From Ephydatia muelleri (lineage: Eukaryota; Porifera; Demospongiae; Spongillida; Spongillidae): 64,000 bases of DNA. The notes beneath the pieces were generated by a model. It worked only from the letters and a program-made list of their open reading frames with translations. It was not told where the DNA came from and did not search any database. Each line of letters opens with the position of its first letter. The first letter of the stretch is position 1. The position numbers and the translations under genes are program-made. Where the stretch lies: positions 15,118,713-15,182,712 of the forward strand of contig JABACO010000002.1 of assembly GCA_013339895.1 (NCBI GenBank), written 5' to 3'. Below are positions 46,013 through 58,200 of the stretch, piece by piece.

Positions 46013-46439
46013 TGCAATATTCCAAACGCCTACTGCGTGAGTTAGGAATCGCGGCACCACGAGTTTTATTGAAAATATTACAGCCAAACCTATTTCAGTT
46101 ATATTATAAAAGTTTCAGGGTACTTCATAAGGGCGGAAAAAGTACCAGAGCAATCTGTATCCCCTGACCTCAAACAACACACACAGAATTCGCGAGCGTG
46201 TAACATATTGTCGACATAATATAAGCGGCATTAACTCACATCATTCAGAGCGCCAGAAAATATAGAAGTAGGATCCGAAGTGTAAAGAAGAGTTAAAAAC
46301 AGTCCTCGTGGTAAAAAAGAAGCATCTTTAAGCCCATGTTGGTTGCTAAGGTCGTAATTAAGTCCGTTGCTACGAAAAAATTTCGTATCAAGAGGCGTAG
46401 CCTTTTTGTCACAGGTTCAATGGAAATGAAACAGCCGTG
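46013..46439 (-). repeat. Right terminal region of element B
   Basis: Read inward from 46439: CACGGCT, a 23-nt spacer, then ACAAAAAGG. It matches 27951-28280 inverted except that A has lost the outer 12 bp and a few A residues of the ACAAAAAGG block. Confidence 0.85.
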
Positions 46440-46529
46440 ACATATACAGACACAGATTATGGTGTATGCACAATGACTGAATGTGGTGAAATATTCAATT
46501 AGCCACACACAAATACCCACACCACTTTC

Positions 46530-47078
46530 CTTCTGCAAATCACACAAATCACAAAAATGAATACACATGTGAATGATAGAGCAGCATTGATATGCACAAC
46601 CAATGTCTAGTACTGCATCAAGTTAGGGCTGAATATTATTCTTGACCAATACATCATCATTACTTCATCATGGGTGTTCAGTCTCATCAGCACTGCTTGG
46701 TACAGAAGAGTTTAACAGACTGTAGTGAATAAAATTTGCTGTCTGAGTGATTTGACTAGTGTCAGACTGTTGCACTATTTCCTGCTCCAGCGACTTATTC
46801 TTCAATTGCATTTGGACAAGCATGCTTTCCGTTGCTTTCAATCTTTTTTCATAGGCATCTATTTGTTCCTTCATCTCACCCTTCTGTTGCCTCATGTCAT
46901 GAAGTTGTTGTTCTGCTTGCCCCTTCTATTGCTTCATGGTATGAAGTTGCTTTTCAGTTTGTTGCTTATGTTGCCTCATGTTGATTGGAGGTGCAGTAGT
47001 ATAGAAAACCAAATAATCAAGGTTTTATTTCTTTATTATTTTATTCTGTGTGCAGTTTTATTTCAAGTATAGGGGTTT
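46530..47078 (-). pseudogene. Duplicated 3' fragment of the ankyrin/coiled-coil gene
   Basis: 46530-47078 matches 52140-53277 with internal deletions. The minus-strand frame (46895-46668) gives MRQQKGEMKEQIDAYEKRLK and ends SSVPSSADETEHP, nearly the same C-terminus as the gene at 52280. The 13-residue coiled-coil units upstream are reduced and broken (near 46920-46980). It is a partial segmental copy with no start. Confidence 0.7.
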
Positions 47079-47325
47079 CTGCTGGTGTGGCTGCAAAAGC
47101 TGCAGAATCCCATAAATATGAAAAAAATGACAAAAAGTGCTCAGAGCTTGGTTGGCAGTACACTTTCTCCTACATAGCCATGCAAGAAGCCATCCTCACA
47201 AACTGCAGTAAATCCCAAGTTTTGGGAGACCTCTATGGCAGGCTCGATCAGCATCATACTGGTGCAAGCAAATGCCAGGGCTATCCTTGCAAGATCATTG
47301 CAAGTTACTGCTGACATTGACGCAA
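47079..47325 (+). pseudogene. Fragment of a retrotransposon-like C-terminus
   Basis: The frame reads GVSAGVAAKAAESHKYEKND, KCSELGWQY and KSQVLGDLYGRL. A second diverged piece near 48070-48165 reads YGAWGKEAIVTLSML and SKPKSMVL. Together these look like the C-terminal tail that follows reverse transcriptase in some non-LTR elements of corals and sponges (from memory). No RT motif is nearby. Low certainty. Confidence 0.35.
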
Positions 47326-47424
47326 TAAACTATTAATATGATCATTTTGTGTGTATTGATTGACCATTTCCCTATTGATATGGATTTCATATACATGTAG
47401 TATAAAACTCTTAATCATAATACG

Positions 47425-49680
47425 AAACGTTGAGGACGTCCTCGTAATACGTTAATGGCGCGTAACGCCCGGGAAATATGCAATTTCTTTGCACAATTGT
47501 ATCTCCATAACGGATAAAGCAAAAATTAACGAACAGAACAAATCAATAGCGGTCATAGTACCTATTTTGAACCCACACTCCTACCTGAAGATGTGGCCGT
47601 TTTGAACCCTACGGGGTATCGGACCTTGAAACGTCGGTACCCCGCATGTGTAAGACACCAAAATGGATTTTCACATATAGTAATGGTGTGGTATGTTGTG
47701 TTAAAAATAGGAACCCGATAGCGTTAATATTTCGGAAGATATATCGATTTAAATTTATGCTATAAAATGAAATCCACAAGACCCATTTTCGTATAGAACG
47801 TTCCATACTATAACTAAACATTATTATTTATTTATTTTTACATAATTACACCAAAAATAAACACAGGAAAAAGTTACGAGGACTGAATATGGCCGTAGCA
47901 ACACAACGAACGAGACATGTGTTTAAGCGACCTATAGTTCATGAAGAATCAGTGACTGATTTGGGTATTTGAAGCCTGGTGGAAAGCCTCGAAGCCAGCT
48001 GGGAGAAACAGGCCTTGGCCTCAGGTCCCCGTGCTCCATATGTTTCAATAATCATAATCATAAAACATACGGTGCATGGGGGAAGGAGGCAATAGTTACA
48101 CTTTCCATGTTGGACTTGTGCCTAGCCACTACCGCATCCAAGCCCAAATCTATGGTGCTACCTGCATGAGCTGTATGGCCAGCTTAATCTCCATTTAGTT
48201 AGGGTAAATGTGAGTGCTATTCTATGCAGACTTTCATGTCCTAATCAGGATATATTTGAGTTTGTATGTTGTTTTGTAATTTGTGTTTAGTAGTTGTATT
48301 GATGCATCTGTGCTTGTAAAAAAAAAAAAACTATCAATTAATAATATAGATAGCAATATAATGTAGCATGCAAAGAACACAGGACAGTTATAGGGGCTTG
48401 ATCCTACTAAGGATGGCCGATGCCATTGATCTCACAAGGCAGATGTTCAGTCTGCTATATAGGTCATGTATAATGACAGACTTTGGCTTGAAGCAGGTGT
48501 ACTATATGGAACGTTCTATACGAAAATGGGTCTTGTGGATTTCATTTTATAACATAAAAGTTAAATCGATATATGGAACGTTCTATACGAAAATGGGTCT
48601 TGTGGATTTCATTTTATAACATAAAATTTCAATCGATATATCTTCCGTAATATTAACGCTATCGGGTTCCTATTTTTAACACAACATACCACACCATTAC
48701 TATATGTGAAAATCCATTTTGGTGTCTTACACATGCGGGGTACCGACGTTACAAGGTCCGATACCCCGTAGGGTTCAAAACGGCCACATCTTCAGGTAGG
48801 AGTGTCCAAATCGGTTCAAAACAGGTACCTATGTAGAAGGGTCCTACCGCTATTAATTTGTTCTGTTCGTTAATTTTTGCTTTATCCGTTATGGAGATAC
48901 AAGTGTGCAAAGAAATTGCATATTTCCCGGGCGTTACGCCATTAACGTATTACGAGGACGTCAACGAAGCCAGTCGTAATACGTTAATGGCGCGTAACGC
49001 CCGGGAAATATGCAATTTCTTTGCACACTTGTATCTCCATAACGGATAAAGCAAAAATTAACGAACAGACCAAATCAATAGCGGTAGGACCCTTCTACAT
49101 AGGTACCTGTTTTGAACCGATTTGGACACTCCTACCTGAAGATGTGGCCGTTTTGAACCCTACGGGGTATCGGACCTTGAAACGTCGGTACCCCGCATGT
49201 GTAAGACCACAAAATGGATTTTCACATATAGTAATGGTGTGGTATGTTGTGTTAAAAATAGGAACCCGATAGCGGTAATATTTTGGAAGATATATCGGTT
49301 TAAATTTTATGTTATAAAATGAATTCCACAAGACCCATTTTCGTATAGAACGTTCCATATCTTCCATAAAATTAACGCTATCGGGTTCCTATTTTTAACA
49401 CAACATACCACACCATTACTATATGTGAAAATCTATTTTGGTGTCTTACACATGCGGGGTACCGACGTTACAAGGTCCGATACCCCATAGGGTTCAAAAC
49501 GGCCACATCTTCAGGTAGGAGTGTCCAAATCGGTTCAAAATAGGTACCTATGTAGAATGGTCCTACCGCTATTGATTTGGTCTGTTCGTTAATTAATTCT
49601 TGCTTTATCCGTTATCGAGATACAAGTGTGCAAAGAAATTGCATATTTCCCGGGTGTTACGCGCCATTAACATATTGGAC
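47425..49680. repeat. Cluster of foldback family G copies in alternating orientation
   Basis: A unit of about 390 bp with landmarks CGTAACGCCCGGGAAATATG, TACCTGAAGATGTGGCCG, GGGGTATCGGACCTTG and TATAGAACGTTCCATA occurs at 47425-47815 (plus), 48540-48965 (minus), 48966-49355 (plus) and 49360-49680 (minus). A 69-bp tandem duplication sits at 48503-48640. The inverted neighbours form long palindromes centred near 48968 and 49358. No conserved coding frame. Confidence 0.8.
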
Positions 49681-50959
49681 ACAACCTATAAAATCACCTA
49701 TAAAATCAAAACAGGATTCATCAATTGCTTCAGTTTCACTTGGAAAATCAACGCTTGATTTGTATATCATTGCAAAATCATGACGTGATTTGTTTATATA
49801 TTGAAGAATCATAGCGTGATTTCCCTATGTCAAAATCAATTGCAAATCACAAGCGACAATGGCGTAATCAATTGTTAAATCAAAAATTGATTCCACGCGT
49901 TTTTTTCCCTGTGGTGGCGGAAATAAGAGAAATTTCAGAAATATTGAAATTCCGTACGGGCTATGGGCTTGTGTCGTACCCCTCAGAACGGCTAGCTTAG
50001 TTTAAGGCGGAAGAAATGGGGTGAAACAAAGAAGTTATCAAAATTTATTGTGGATTGGGAGAATGGAACACGGGTTGGCAGGCAATAATGGTACAATCGA
50101 GCGAGAAATGTGCATTAACTTTGCACAATCGGGTAAAAATTAAAGAACTGAACACATCAATAGCAACAGGACCCCTGTACGTACTTACTGAATTTGATAC
50201 GATTTGAACGCACCTACCTGAAGATGTGGCGGTTTTGAACTTTATGGGTTATCGGACCATGTAGCATCAGCAAGGAACTGATGCAAGGCTCCAAATTACG
50301 GTTTCCTGTAGTAACATGGTGTAGTATGTAGTGTTGAAAATAGGAGGCCGATAGCATTAACCATTGGGATGTTATAGCGATTCATACGCGACACATTTTT
50401 ATAACATTAATTTTTATGATATGTCCCATATAATTATATTCATTTGCTATTAACTCAAAATGGCGACGTTACCAAGCTGCTTTCAACTGTTAGTTGATTT
50501 TGTGCGTTGCATTGAACGATACAAGTACGTAAGGAGGCTGATTCTATATCACATGCATCGCTCCCTTAATACAGAAAATTCGGAGCGATCCCGCACTTGC
50601 TGGAGAGCACAAATCGACGAACAAAAAAGATTAAAAAATGGTACATTTTGGTGTTTTAAACCGTAACGATTGATCGAAAGTTGGATGCGTAAGACTGAAA
50701 AGGTAATGAAGTGTCTATAAACCTAATTTAGCTGGAAACCACCTAATTTTCAGGGAGAAAATCAACGAAGATGTTAGTTTGGAGGGGGATGGCTAAATCA
50801 TTTATTAACTAACGGTAGATTTTAATTAATAACTTGGTCCTTTCAGATTCACATTGCTACAAGCATTCAAAATGAATTTCTGCATTTGTGATTTCTTTAC
50901 TTTTGCACCAGTGATAAACAAAATCAAGTGAAGTTGAAACATATGAAAAAAATTATTAT
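49681..50959. other. AT-rich non-coding stretch with a degenerate family G copy
   Basis: At 49690-49890 short variants of AAATCA...TGATTT recur every 20-40 bp. At 50100-50390 a diverged plus-oriented family G copy is recognisable (CTACCTGAAGATGTGGCGGT, TTATCGGACC). No supported gene. Confidence 0.45.
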
Positions 50960-52138
50960 ACCAAGTACGATGTTCTCAACTGTACTTTGTGGCAAATGGC
51001 ATTTCAGAACCTGCTAAGCAACTCGCTTTCTTGCTTAGTGCATGCGGTGGGGGTACGTACCAGCATATCCGAAGTCTGGTGTTCCCTGCCAAGCCAACGG
51101 AAAAGTCCTTCGGCGAAATTGTCCGGTTGGTACATGCCCACTCGTTGCCTGCACCGTCTAGTAACGTTTTAAGTTCTTTTGTCGTTCTCAACAGAATCGA
51201 CTCAGAAAGTGTATCCCACTTCGTGGCCGAACTAAAAAAATTTGTGAGTTTGGGGATACTCTAGACGTTGTGTTGAGGGACAGGTGTGCTGTCTCCGAAA
51301 TCAGAAGCATCTGCAAAGGCTACTGGCGGAGTCTAATATTACCATTATACTAAGGCTTTTGGACTTGCACAGATGGCGGAATTATCCGAGCAGAATGCCA
51401 AAGACCGCCAACGACCTGAGACTATGGAGGTACTCGTCGTGAACAATTAGAAATGGCAGGACAGAAAAATGCCTACTAGTAATTGTTACCGTTGCCATGG
51501 AACCACCTTGCTTCTGAGTGTCGTTTCAATTGCGGGAAATGAGAGCACATTGCTCGGGCATGTAGACAGAATCGGGAGGACAGACATGCGGCATCGGCGG
51601 CGTCGGGTAGACGGAGAGTCCCAAGGTCAAGGGAGAGGAAACAAGATTCTCCAGAGCTCCTGCAAACAGACACCTTGTGTAATTTCCGTTCACCAGATCC
51701 TCTGTGAGCTCCAGTAAAGGTCAACAACGTCACAATCGAAATACCGGAGCAGAATTAGCGCGAAAGAAGGTATAAAAAATGCGTGGGTCGGCTCCTCCTT
51801 AACTGATGTGCTGCTTCGCACTTATTTAGGGGAAAGTCATGGGAAAATTAAGGTTGATGTGAAGTTTCGAGATAAACAGGCTAGATTGAATTTATGATAG
51901 TGGTGGGTAATGATCCCTCTTTGATGGGAAGCGATTGGATAAGTGTGTTACAGACTAACTTTTCTGTGCTCAGGTCTAGTACTGATGGCTGCCTCCAATC
52001 ATTATTGGGTAAACATTCAGTCTTGTTCATATAGGAGCTGGGTCTGATCAAAGGAGTGAAAGTCAAGATTCATGTGGATCCTAAGGCCAGGCTATCGTTT
52101 TTCAAACCAAGACCAGTACCATATGCCTTGCAAGCTAC
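50960..52138 (+). pseudogene. Gypsy-type gag/protease fragment (Gypsy-4)
   Basis: The frame from 50989 has KQLAFLLSACGGGTYQHIRS and FGEIVRLVHAHSLP, then FVAELKKF, the pattern of a Gypsy capsid. Frameshifted zinc-knuckle remnants follow at about 51480-51600 (CYRCHG, ECRFNCGK, HIARAC). Near 51880-52130 protease/RT-linker pieces read VVGNDPSLMGSDWI, LGLIKGVKVKIHVDP and RPVPYALQATL. The element is cut off at 52138, where the duplicated ankyrin-gene flank begins. No LTR seen. It belongs to a different Gypsy lineage from Gypsy-1 to Gypsy-3, judging by the linker. Confidence 0.6.
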
Positions 52139-52279
52139 ACTCTGCAAATCACACAAATACAAATCCCAATGAATGCACATGTGAATGATAGAGCAGCATT
52201 GATATGCACAACCAATGTCTAGTACTGCATCTAGTTAGAGTTAAACATTATTCTTGACCAATACATCATCGTTACTCCA

Positions 52280-55200
52280 TCATGGGCGTTCAGACTCATC
52301 AGCACTGCTTGGTACAGAAGAACTTAACAGACTGTAGTAAATAAAATTTGCTGTCTGAGTGATTTGGCTAGTGTCAGACTGTTGCACTAAATCCTGCTCC
52401 AGCGACTTATTCTTCAATTGCATTTGGACAAGCATGCTTTCAGTTGCTTTTAACCTTTTTTCATAGTCATCGATTTGTTCCTTCATCTCACCCTTCTGTT
52501 GCCTCATGTCATGAAGTTGTTGTTCTGCTTGTTCCTTCTGTTGCCTCATGTCATGAAGTTGTTGTTCCGCTTGTTCCTTTTGTTGCCTCATGTCATCAAG
52601 TTGTTGTTCTGCTTGTTCCTTCTGTTGCCTCGTGTCATGAAGCTGTTGTCCTGCTTGTTCTTTCAGTTGCCTCATATCATGAAGCTGTTGTTCTGTTTGT
52701 TCATTCTGTTGCCTTGCAGCTCGAAGCTGTCTTTCTGTTTCTTTCTTCTGTTGCCTGATCTGCTTTTCCTTTCTTTCATACATGTCATGAAACTGTTGTC
52801 TGAATATCTAACATTGTAAAAATATTCAATGGTGTACTACAGTATGATGGAAATCTAACATCATTATAACCATCAAACAATCAAGTGCACTTATGGGCAC
52901 AAAAAGTTTAACACAATTTCAACTATCAATTAATTTGATTAGTGCAATTAATCATAGTTGAACTCCAAATTGACAGGACATACCCCTAAGTTAGCAAATC
53001 AGTTCAAACAAATAGTACACAAAGCTTAATGAAAACACAACAAATTATATATAACATATGTTATATACTTTTTATTACCAACTATCATAATTGTATACTT
53101 GTAAATCACATGATCAATTTCTCCTCTTATGTGACGTCAGGTCCAGTGTACAAAAGGCCAGCCCTTTTCCCAATGTTTAAATATTGATTGGAGGTTGTAT
53201 GTGAAAGAAAACCAAATAATCAAGGGTATATTTCATTTATTGTTATATTTTGTGTGCAGTTTTCTTTCAAGTATAGTCAATCAATCATAAAAACAATATT
53301 AAAAAAAATGATATACACAATTGAAATATCAGAAAAATAACTTGTCAGAATGGAATGAGAGAACAAATGTTAATAAGGCAGTAGTAACATTTTCCATTGA
53401 ATAAATCTTGGTTTATGAACAGTACCAGTTCCCAATTGTAATTTGTTGTGACTTTCAATGCCCCTGATGGTCTAATGTACATCTCACCTTGGTCTTGCAT
53501 GCCTCCAATAGTTGTACAACATTTGTATGACCACTCTTTGCTGCAACATGTAGCGCTTTCTTTATATCCTAAGGATTATAAAGGAAAGCTGATCAAATTT
53601 GTTTGCTAAATCCACACTAGAATACTGATGCCAACTGTGGAAAGACACAAAATAATAACATAAAGGCAGCAAACATTTTTGTGTTCTAGCTTTGCTGATA
53701 TTGGTGCTCTATACAACATCTACATATTCACAGTTATGCTTCAGCAAACTAGATGAAAAATATGCTAATGGTACATGATAATAAAAGTAAAAAGAGAAAT
53801 TCCGTCCGTGTCACTTCATAAATGAGTAATACTAGAGAACAAACAAGGACATGGGCAGGAACTTGGGCCTCAAGCAAATGAGCATCCAATAGCACAATTC
53901 ACATCCTTGCCATCGCCCCCATAGATAAATATAGAGTGCAATGTTCCATATTTGATTGCTACACTGTATGCACACTTCATACAGACGCAAGACAGCAATA
54001 GAGTATGAAAAGCTTATATAAGAAATGCTATCGTAACAGAAAGCTGTTTTTTTCATGAAAAGGTTAAAGCAAAAGAGGGAAGCAGTAAACTGTGGACTGT
54101 GCATGCTAGGTTGACTATACATGTGCATTATTAAAATTGTAACCAACATCCCTTATCCAATTACTGCCACGCTATGATTATTATTTAAGTCAATGGCTGC
54201 ATTAATCTCTTCACAATACGATTGTGGATGAACTCATATGTAGCATCAATCCAAACAATGTTGACTTGCTTTATACACTCACACACTGCACCAAAGGTCT
54301 TTACTCCAAGTTGCAATTATAATGAATTATATTCTTTACAATTAAAATCAGTAACACAAGGAACCTTCGTCTATACTCTTCTAAGGATGGCTCTGCATGG
54401 CAGTCGCACTTATTAAGCAAATGCTTAAGTTAGAAAACAGGTTGAAAGATGACTGTGAATTGAGGAGTGACGTGTGGATTGTAAGCCTAGCTACTTGTGC
54501 CAGAAAAAGTGAAGCCTCTCTACCCCAAGTCCCATACGGACCCACCCTGGAGCTAAGAACTTTTCATCATTGGCCTGGTGTTTCCTGTTCTCTGTCGCCT
54601 CATGGAATGCACCAACCGGTTCAGTTAAAGTTGAAGAATTTAGTGGTGAGACAATATTCTTTTGGAAATTGCGCTCAGGGATTAGTCAGCCTCATCCCAA
54701 CAATAAACAAACAATGTTATAGACAAGTTAAAACTATATGTCCCACACAGGACAGTTTCTTTTCTATATCTCCTATGACAATGACAATTCATCCTTTCAC
54801 ACTAAATGAAGCGATGGTACGTCTGTTGCTAGCTCTGTAGAAACATTTCTAATGAACAAGAGCTGACGACATTGAAAACATTATGCAGGCTGATTGGTCA
54901 CCTACTGAAATGATTCAGTGGCTCGTATGCCTTGTTGAAACACCACAAGATACCTTTGCTGGAATCACATGACTTCCCTTCAGTGTTCCTTGCAGGATGC
55001 AATTAAAGCTTTCAGATAAGTGGCTTAGGGAGTATTGTCGGATGGTGTATAGTAAAGCTTAGATGGTTTTGTTTGCATTGCGTTCTATTTTTTTCACAAC
55101 CAAGAGTGACTTTGTTACTTGCCCTCTTTGTAAACGGCATGCGGAAGAAAGATGAAATGCACAAACCATGAGCTTTAGAGAAATACACTAACAAAACACG

Positions 55201-58200
55201 AGCCAAAAATTGAGCATTATACAAGTATAATGAATTTCTCCCACAAAAATATGCACACACATCTGGATAATCCATTTGCCACTAGATGTTGCACATTACA
55301 CTTCATACATGTAACAATATTACATGTTCACTGTATTAATTTAAAATTACCTTGTCAATGTGATTTACTTCAGTTACCGACACAATCAGTGTCTCTACTG
55401 CTTCAAGATGCCCATTTTGACTCGCAAACATCAGTGGACTCCAACCATTCTGCAATACAATTGTTGTCGGAGAGGTTGACTATTCGTCAATAGTGTAGAT
55501 GTACAACTACATACGTTAAATACACTTTACACGTATGCATGCAACATCGTAGGACTTGACCTACAGAACACTACAGTGCAAAGAAGCTCATTAAAATCAC
55601 ATACACCTACCTATGTTACTGATTGCTACCATAACCTGGCACAACATAATAATGAAGTGTTACATTGCATGTTAACTCTATTAGACCTTATTACCATATT
55701 TGACTCTTAATGTTAATGTACGAACATTTGCTTAGTATTGTATTTCATTTCAGTACTAGTAGTGATTTAGAATCACTGGAAGCAATACATTACTTGCTTC
55801 ATACATTCGCGCATGCGCTAAAAGCAAATGGTTTTTATTCCAAGTAATAATCAATTGTGCTCATTTGGAACATTACAGGTAGGCCTCAACAAGAGAAAGG
55901 GAATGCAAAAGATCAGTAACAACATGTCACTCGCTGGACATGCAGTGTCCTTTCTAAATCTCCCAAGTAAAAAGAAAACATGACAAGATAAAATAGAAAG
56001 GAAGCATCAAGCAATGAACTGAACTACAGTCCATGAGTAACAATGTAACATGTTAAACTACCTTATTAGTCAGGCTGACTTCAGCACCTTTCAATCAGTG
56101 TCTTCACTATATCAAGATGCCCTTTCTCACTTGCAATCATCAATGAACTCCAACCATCCTGCAAAAATAATGTTATCATCACCGAGAGAATGACCATTTA
56201 ACGCCATGGAACATGTGCAACTTCACAGGTTACATTTACTGTAACTCTATGCATGCACTCACATGATACACATCCATAACAAAATGACTTCACCATTATT
56301 ATGCTCAAGTCAATGGGAATGTATCTGTATAGGTTTGATGGTATACCCTATGTAGACCAAAATAAAGTGATGCCATTGTCACTTACACCCATGAAGTTAA
56401 GTGAGTCTATTAATAATATGACCCAACTCATGTAAAGTGTAAACTGCATGGACCTGTACTTGATTTTAGGGACACCACCACCAGCTGTAATTTATGTATT
56501 ACATGCCTCTGGGGTAGTATGGGCATTCCAATGTACAATGTGTAGCAGTGGCCAAAGGATATATAGTAACACGTGTACAGACTGACTAAGAACACAAAAA
56601 GAGAGTATTTATACATACAAGTGCGCACACGATGTCACATGCAAATGTTCTGGCAAGTTCGAGCCCATCTGGCGCATGCGTGCACATGCGCAAAGAGATA
56701 TTTGCATTACACTGCTCCCTCTCTTTTAGTGTTCCACGTAGGCTCCATAGCGATCCGGAGGGTGTCTGTTTCGTACTGGGTACCGTGGTTGAATGTTAAT
56801 TTCTTGCGGTGGAGGGGGGGCAGCGTCCGTGGCTGGTTCTTCTGCCACTGGCTCGTCATCATAGCTGTCCAGCAGCTCTACATGTTTTCCTGTTGGTTGA
56901 CGATCAATTTGAGTCTCGGGCGTTGTAGGCGGTCTACTATTTTGTCGATCCTCAGCGGTAGAAGCTACACATGGTTTCAGCTTGTCGAAGTGAACAATTT
57001 GAGTTTTCTTTCGACCCTGAAGGCTTTTGATTTTGTAATTGCTTTCGCCCAGGCGTTCAACAACTTTCAGTGGCCCTTTCCAGGGGTGGTGTAGCTTCCT
57101 GGATCGTCCGCGAGGGACTGCTGGTGAATGAAGCCATACCAAATCACCGGGGCTGAACGGTTTCCCGTGGACTTTCTCATCGTATAGCGCCTTTTGTCTT
57201 TTATGTTCAGCTTGGCATTTTTCTCTCACTAGCTTGTATGCTTCTTGCAACCCCTCCTTCAACTTCTGCGCAAAACCTGCTGCGGTATCCGGCTCTGTCC
57301 GGTTAGTTCCATACATAAGATCGATCGGTAGTTTGACTTGGCGACCAAACATCAGAAAGAACGGGCTAAAACCTGTAGTGGAATGAATGCTCGAATTATA
57401 CGCCAGGCAGAGCTTACGAATGTGGTGCTGCCAATCGGCCTGGTGGTTGTCAATTGTTGTGGCTAGCATGTCTAACAGAGTTCTATTAAAGCGCTCCACC
57501 ATCCCGTTGCATTGGGGGTGGTATGGCGTAGTATGCGTTTTTCTGATCTGCAGAAGCACGCATATTTCTTTTACCAACTCTGACTCGAACTGACGTCCTT
57601 GATCACTGTGAAGTTGTTCGGGGGGAGAGAAACGGCAGAACATTTCATCTACAAGTTTTTTGGCTACAGTTGTGGCTTCTTGATTAGGTATTCCATACAC
57701 TTCTACCCACCGAGTAAAGCAATCTGAGGCTACCAGAACATACTTGCAGCCATCCTCGGTCTCAGGAAGGGGTCCCATGATATCAACACACACTATTTGC
57801 ATCGGATACCCAGCTCGTAATGATTGTAGGGGCGCCTTTCTTTTCGGAGCAGCTGTCTTCCTTGTTGTACAACGAATGCAGGTTCTGCACCAATCTTTGA
57901 CTGCTTCGGTACATCCTGGCCAGTAAAAACGCTCTTTGAGTTTGTTTAGCATTTTTTCTTCACCAAGATGACCACCAATGGCGCCTTCATGAAGGTCCTG
58001 AAGGGTATCCACCTGCAACTTGGCAGGTAATACGAGCTGCAAGTAATCACGACACTTATCGATGCATTTTCTCCAAAGAACTCCGTTTTGGATGTTGAGA
58101 GAGCCCCAGTGCTGCATCAAGACGCGACTTTCCCAGCTCCATGACTTGGATACGTCTGCAGACGGTGTCTTGCGATTGAGCACTGCGCGGTAGACTGGTC

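Larger units (their letters stand above)
39665..46439 (-). mobile_element. Element B: transposase-deleted N-RAG transposon
   Basis: Both ends begin CACGGCTGTTTC and are flanked by ACAT (39661-39664 and 46440-46443), a clear 4-bp target duplication. Relative to element A it is inverted and lacks everything between about 30770 and 35590, that is, the whole RAG1-like transposase. N-RAG starts next to its left end and runs on plus to about 45590. The Ginger element (40237-44436) and a small foldback (45770-46012) were added later. It could move only with a transposase supplied by another copy. Confidence 0.8.

Noticed and set aside
27951..46439. One large 18.5-kb element with inverted ends
   Set aside because: The end types at 36026 and 39665, the ACAT duplication around 39665-46439 and the shared internal order show two separate copies facing each other.
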